DNA from: Symbiodinium natans
Taxonomy: Eukaryota; Sar; Dinophyceae; Suessiales; Symbiodiniaceae
Assembly (NCBI GenBank): GCA_905221605.1
Contig: CAJNDS010000506.1
Coordinates: 59,226 to 123,225 of the forward strand
Direction of reading: 5' to 3'
DNA: 64,000 bases
Below, piece by piece: positions 61,446 through 64,000 of this stretch; positions within the stretch are counted from its first letter, which is position 1, and every line of letters starts with the position of its first letter. Both the position numbers and the translations under genes were made by a program. Under the pieces are notes generated by a model, which worked only from the letters and a program-made list of their open reading frames with translations, searched no databases and was not told the origin of the DNA.

Positions 61446-64000
61446 GCTACATAAGACTGGCAAGAACTATAGGTTGAGGGTTTAGGGTTTACGGTTTAGG
61501 GTGTATGGTTTAGGGTTTAGGTTTTGGAGTTTAGGGTTTAGGGCTACATAAGACTGGCAAGAACTAGGCAAGCATCACTCTTTCCAGCCGGCGCGACGCA
61601 GCACCATTCTAGCTGCCCTGCTTTGGGGGCCGCTGAATGCCATGAAAGTTAACCCTTTAGGGTTTAGGGTTTAGGGTTTAGGGTTTAGGGTTTAGGGTTT
61701 TTATGCCCACTTCCGTTGGCTGGGTCATGTTTGCGAAGCATGCCCCCTCAGATCCCTGAACCGGTGACTTGACCCCCCCCCCGATGCCGCAACAGGTGCT
61801 CGTGGAGCAGTCGCCTCCAACCCCAAATGGAAAACTGCCAGAAATGATGCCTCTTGGCGTAATCGAGCCCTGCTGTTTTCCAGGGCTTTCCCGGAATGAA
61901 AGTGTGGTTTAGGGTTTAGGCTTTAGGGTTTAGGGCCCAATTCCCGTTTCAAAAGGTGTCTAGGTCCTGCATCGATGTCCATCCCAAGGCCAAGCGCAGC
62001 TGACGATGCCGAGGCAACGTCCAAGCAACTTTGGTTTCGGTTTCGTAGGGTTTCGGGTTTAGGGTTTAGGGTTTAGGGTTTAGGGTTTAGGGTTTAGGGT
62101 TGCGGTTTCGTAGGAGCCCTGCATGCTCCTCAACCCCGGATGCCTCCCTGAAATCTTTGGACCACGTAGCCCTTCTGATGCAGAGCACAGATTTCGGAGT
62201 GTAGGGTTTAGGGTTTAGGGTTTAGGGTTTAGGGTTTAGGGTACAGATTTTGGAGTGTAGCTTAGTAGCTGAATGAGTAATCCCCTACAGAACTGAAAGT
62301 GTACACTTTTTGGGGGGCTTGTGAACTCCGCAACGAAGGTAGGGTTTCGAGGGGTGAAATGGTGGCACCCAAGCCCTTAAAGTTTCAAGTGGGCTTAGTG
62401 TAGGGTTTGGGGGGTTTAGGGTTTAGGGTTGAGGGTTGAGGGTTTAGGGTTTAGGGTTTAGCGTTCAGGGCCCAGCCCCTTAAATATCTACTAGGAACTA
62501 CTAGGAAGCCCCCAAAAAATCTCCACGACAACCTGAAACCTCACATCTCCCCGAGCCCCACCAGGATGCAGAGCTGCATCTTATAAGGTTTATGGTTAGG
62601 GTTTAGGGTTTAGGGTTTAGGGTTTGGGGTTTAGGGTTTAGGGGTTAGGTTTTAGGGTTTAGGGTCATGGTTCCTCGGGGAAGGTGACCTTTCAGAGGAC
62701 TGTCCAACCAATAGGGGCACACCCCTGGTGTTTTTTGCTACTCCACGGATGATACGGGCATGTCCAAACGGATACCCCTCATCGACCCCACGATACTGTG
62801 CTCCTTGTTTTGAACTCCCTAGAGGACTGGGCTCTTTTGGCTTTGTAAGTCTACCTAGTACGCCCTAGAATCCCTCCTATAATTCCCATAACCCACCTTA
62901 CAAGACTAACCCTACGTCAAAAGGTCAAAACGGCTTCCAAGTAACCCCTCAGCTCCCTAGACTCCCCAAACCCTGCAAGACCTAAGCCCTACACCCTAAA
63001 CTCTCTCAACCTTAAACGACCCTAAGCCCTACCTAAACCCTAAACCCCAAATCCCAAACCGAAACCCTAAACCTGTCAGGGCAGGAACAGCCCCAACGAG
63101 GATTCGCAGGATCCCTTGAGACTTAGATTAGGGCTTAGGGACGTTTGGGGCTTCTAAGGCTTAGGGTTTGGTGGATGGAGTTAGCCCACGTTGCAGGGAT
63201 GGGGCCCCGCTTTCCTTGGGAAAGTCCTTGGCGGCATGGAGGGTTTCGGATTCCGGGGAGGGGAGCCGACCGTAAGTTCCCTAAGCAGCCGGAAAAATAC
63301 TTAAAATTCAATAAGGAGGGACCCCCAGAAGGGACCCTTAATCTTCATGTAATCTACATATATATATATATATATAGATATATACGTATATATCCTTCTT
63401 CTATCGTCCCTATATACCTACAGTACCCCTAAGGTCCCTCATTTCAACGGAACCTTAAACCGTTTTAGGGCTTAGGGTTTAGGGTTGAGGGTTTAGGGTT
63501 TAGGGTTTAGGGTCCCTTAACTTCCCATACTGCCAGCAGTGTAGAGTAGAGCACCCGCCGTTACGCGCAATGAAGTCCGAGGCTGCTCTTGAAATCCAAT
63601 GCAGCAAACTTGTAGGTCACCGCCCCCCAAAAAAAAGCCGTACTTGGAAGGTATGGTTTGGGGTTTGGGGTTTAGCGTTTGGGGTTTCTTTCTTTCTTTG
63701 GAGTCCGAAGGACGCAGCCCATCCATGGTTTAGGGTTGGTTACTTTATAACCCCACTTGTAAGTCCACTTATAGCCGACCTAGAGGACTTAGGGACTCGC
63801 AGGTATAGAGTTAGCATTGGGGGTCATAAGTACCCGTGAGCCTCCAAGTGCCGGAAGAAAAGCCCTACAGAAGCCCTAAGCCCTGAACGAAGAAGCACGC
63901 AAGCAGGACACGTCAGCGGGCAGGGGAGCTCAGGCACGTGTTTTTTTTAATGCAGGTCCTTACAGTAGTATTTCTACAGGCCCCCCCCCCCCCCCCCCCC

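Larger units (their letters stand above)
58207..64000. repeat. Telomere-repeat mosaic, part 8
   Basis: C blocks: 58815-58903 (about 13 copies), 59130-59170, 59199-59235, 60210-60272, 60661-60775 (about 16 copies), 61320-61342, 62985-63075. G blocks: 58661-58730, 59019-59060, 59345-59395, 60415-60527 (about 16 copies), 61025-61094, 61478-61545, 61655-61700, 61905-61935, 62048-62100, 62203-62242, 62402-62470, 62590-62665, 63465-63512, 63655-63690. 59396-59830, 60776-61020, 61095-61318, 62666-62984 and 63880-63978 show no recognised gene. (TA)n at 63356-63376. The window ends in a C run (63981-64000). Confidence 0.85.

Noticed and set aside
1-64000. The window as a chromosome end
   Set aside because: Arrays occur in both orientations throughout, are short, degenerate and embedded in unique sequence, and several are insertions inside mobile elements; the left edge array continues beyond a retrotransposon.

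Overview
The window reads as nuclear DNA of a dinoflagellate, most likely Suessiales (Symbiodiniaceae or a close relative such as Polarella). Three things point there. Arabidopsis-type telomere heptamers (TTTAGGG/CCCTAAA), the telomere type known from dinoflagellates, are scattered in more than 100 interstitial blocks. There is a Ty1/copia element of the dinoflagellate type, with a cytosine-methyltransferase-like domain inside pol. Candidate splice acceptors are mostly of the AG|G form. Nothing looks bacterial: there are no operons, ribosome binding sites, rRNA or tRNA genes, or CRISPR array.

Layout. 1-50 is a CCCTAAA array. 46-9991 is a nearly complete, apparently recent copia retrotransposon inserted in that array: 237-bp LTRs that look identical, a primer site matching the anticodon arm of initiator tRNA-Met, three overlapping reading frames (gag-protease; methyltransferase-like, integrase and oxygenase-like; reverse transcriptase-RNase H), a polypurine tract, and a CCCTA target duplication. 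10143-12450 is a telomere-repeat-free island holding a probable multi-exon polytopic membrane-protein gene (10888 to about 12440), with a hairpin filling its first intron. From 12.45 kb to the end the DNA is a mosaic: blocks of TTTAGGG or CCCTAAA and their variants, several families of short inverted-repeat elements (MITE-like), long G/C homopolymers, microsatellites, and about 40 short GC-rich exon-like islands, all read on the + strand. At 50241-52484 a 2.24-kb element with inverted repeat ends carries a pentanucleotide array, a roughly 112-bp satellite and a long G tract.

How the parts fit. In most cases an exon-like island follows a C-strand array ending in a pyrimidine-rich ...CAG and precedes a G-strand array, so the inferred introns begin with UUUAGGG and end with CCCUAAA repeats and could fold end to end. 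Several islands encode short Cys/Gly/Val-rich segments (for example with GYEG and SLSC/SLNC) resembling pieces of a secreted repeat protein. One very long gene with tiny exons is the simplest reading, but the exons cannot be chained with confidence from sequence alone. At six sites a telomeric array is bracketed by a short direct duplication of unique sequence, and several arrays sit inside inverted-repeat elements, so the arrays were inserted into pre-existing DNA and are not remnants of a chromosome end.
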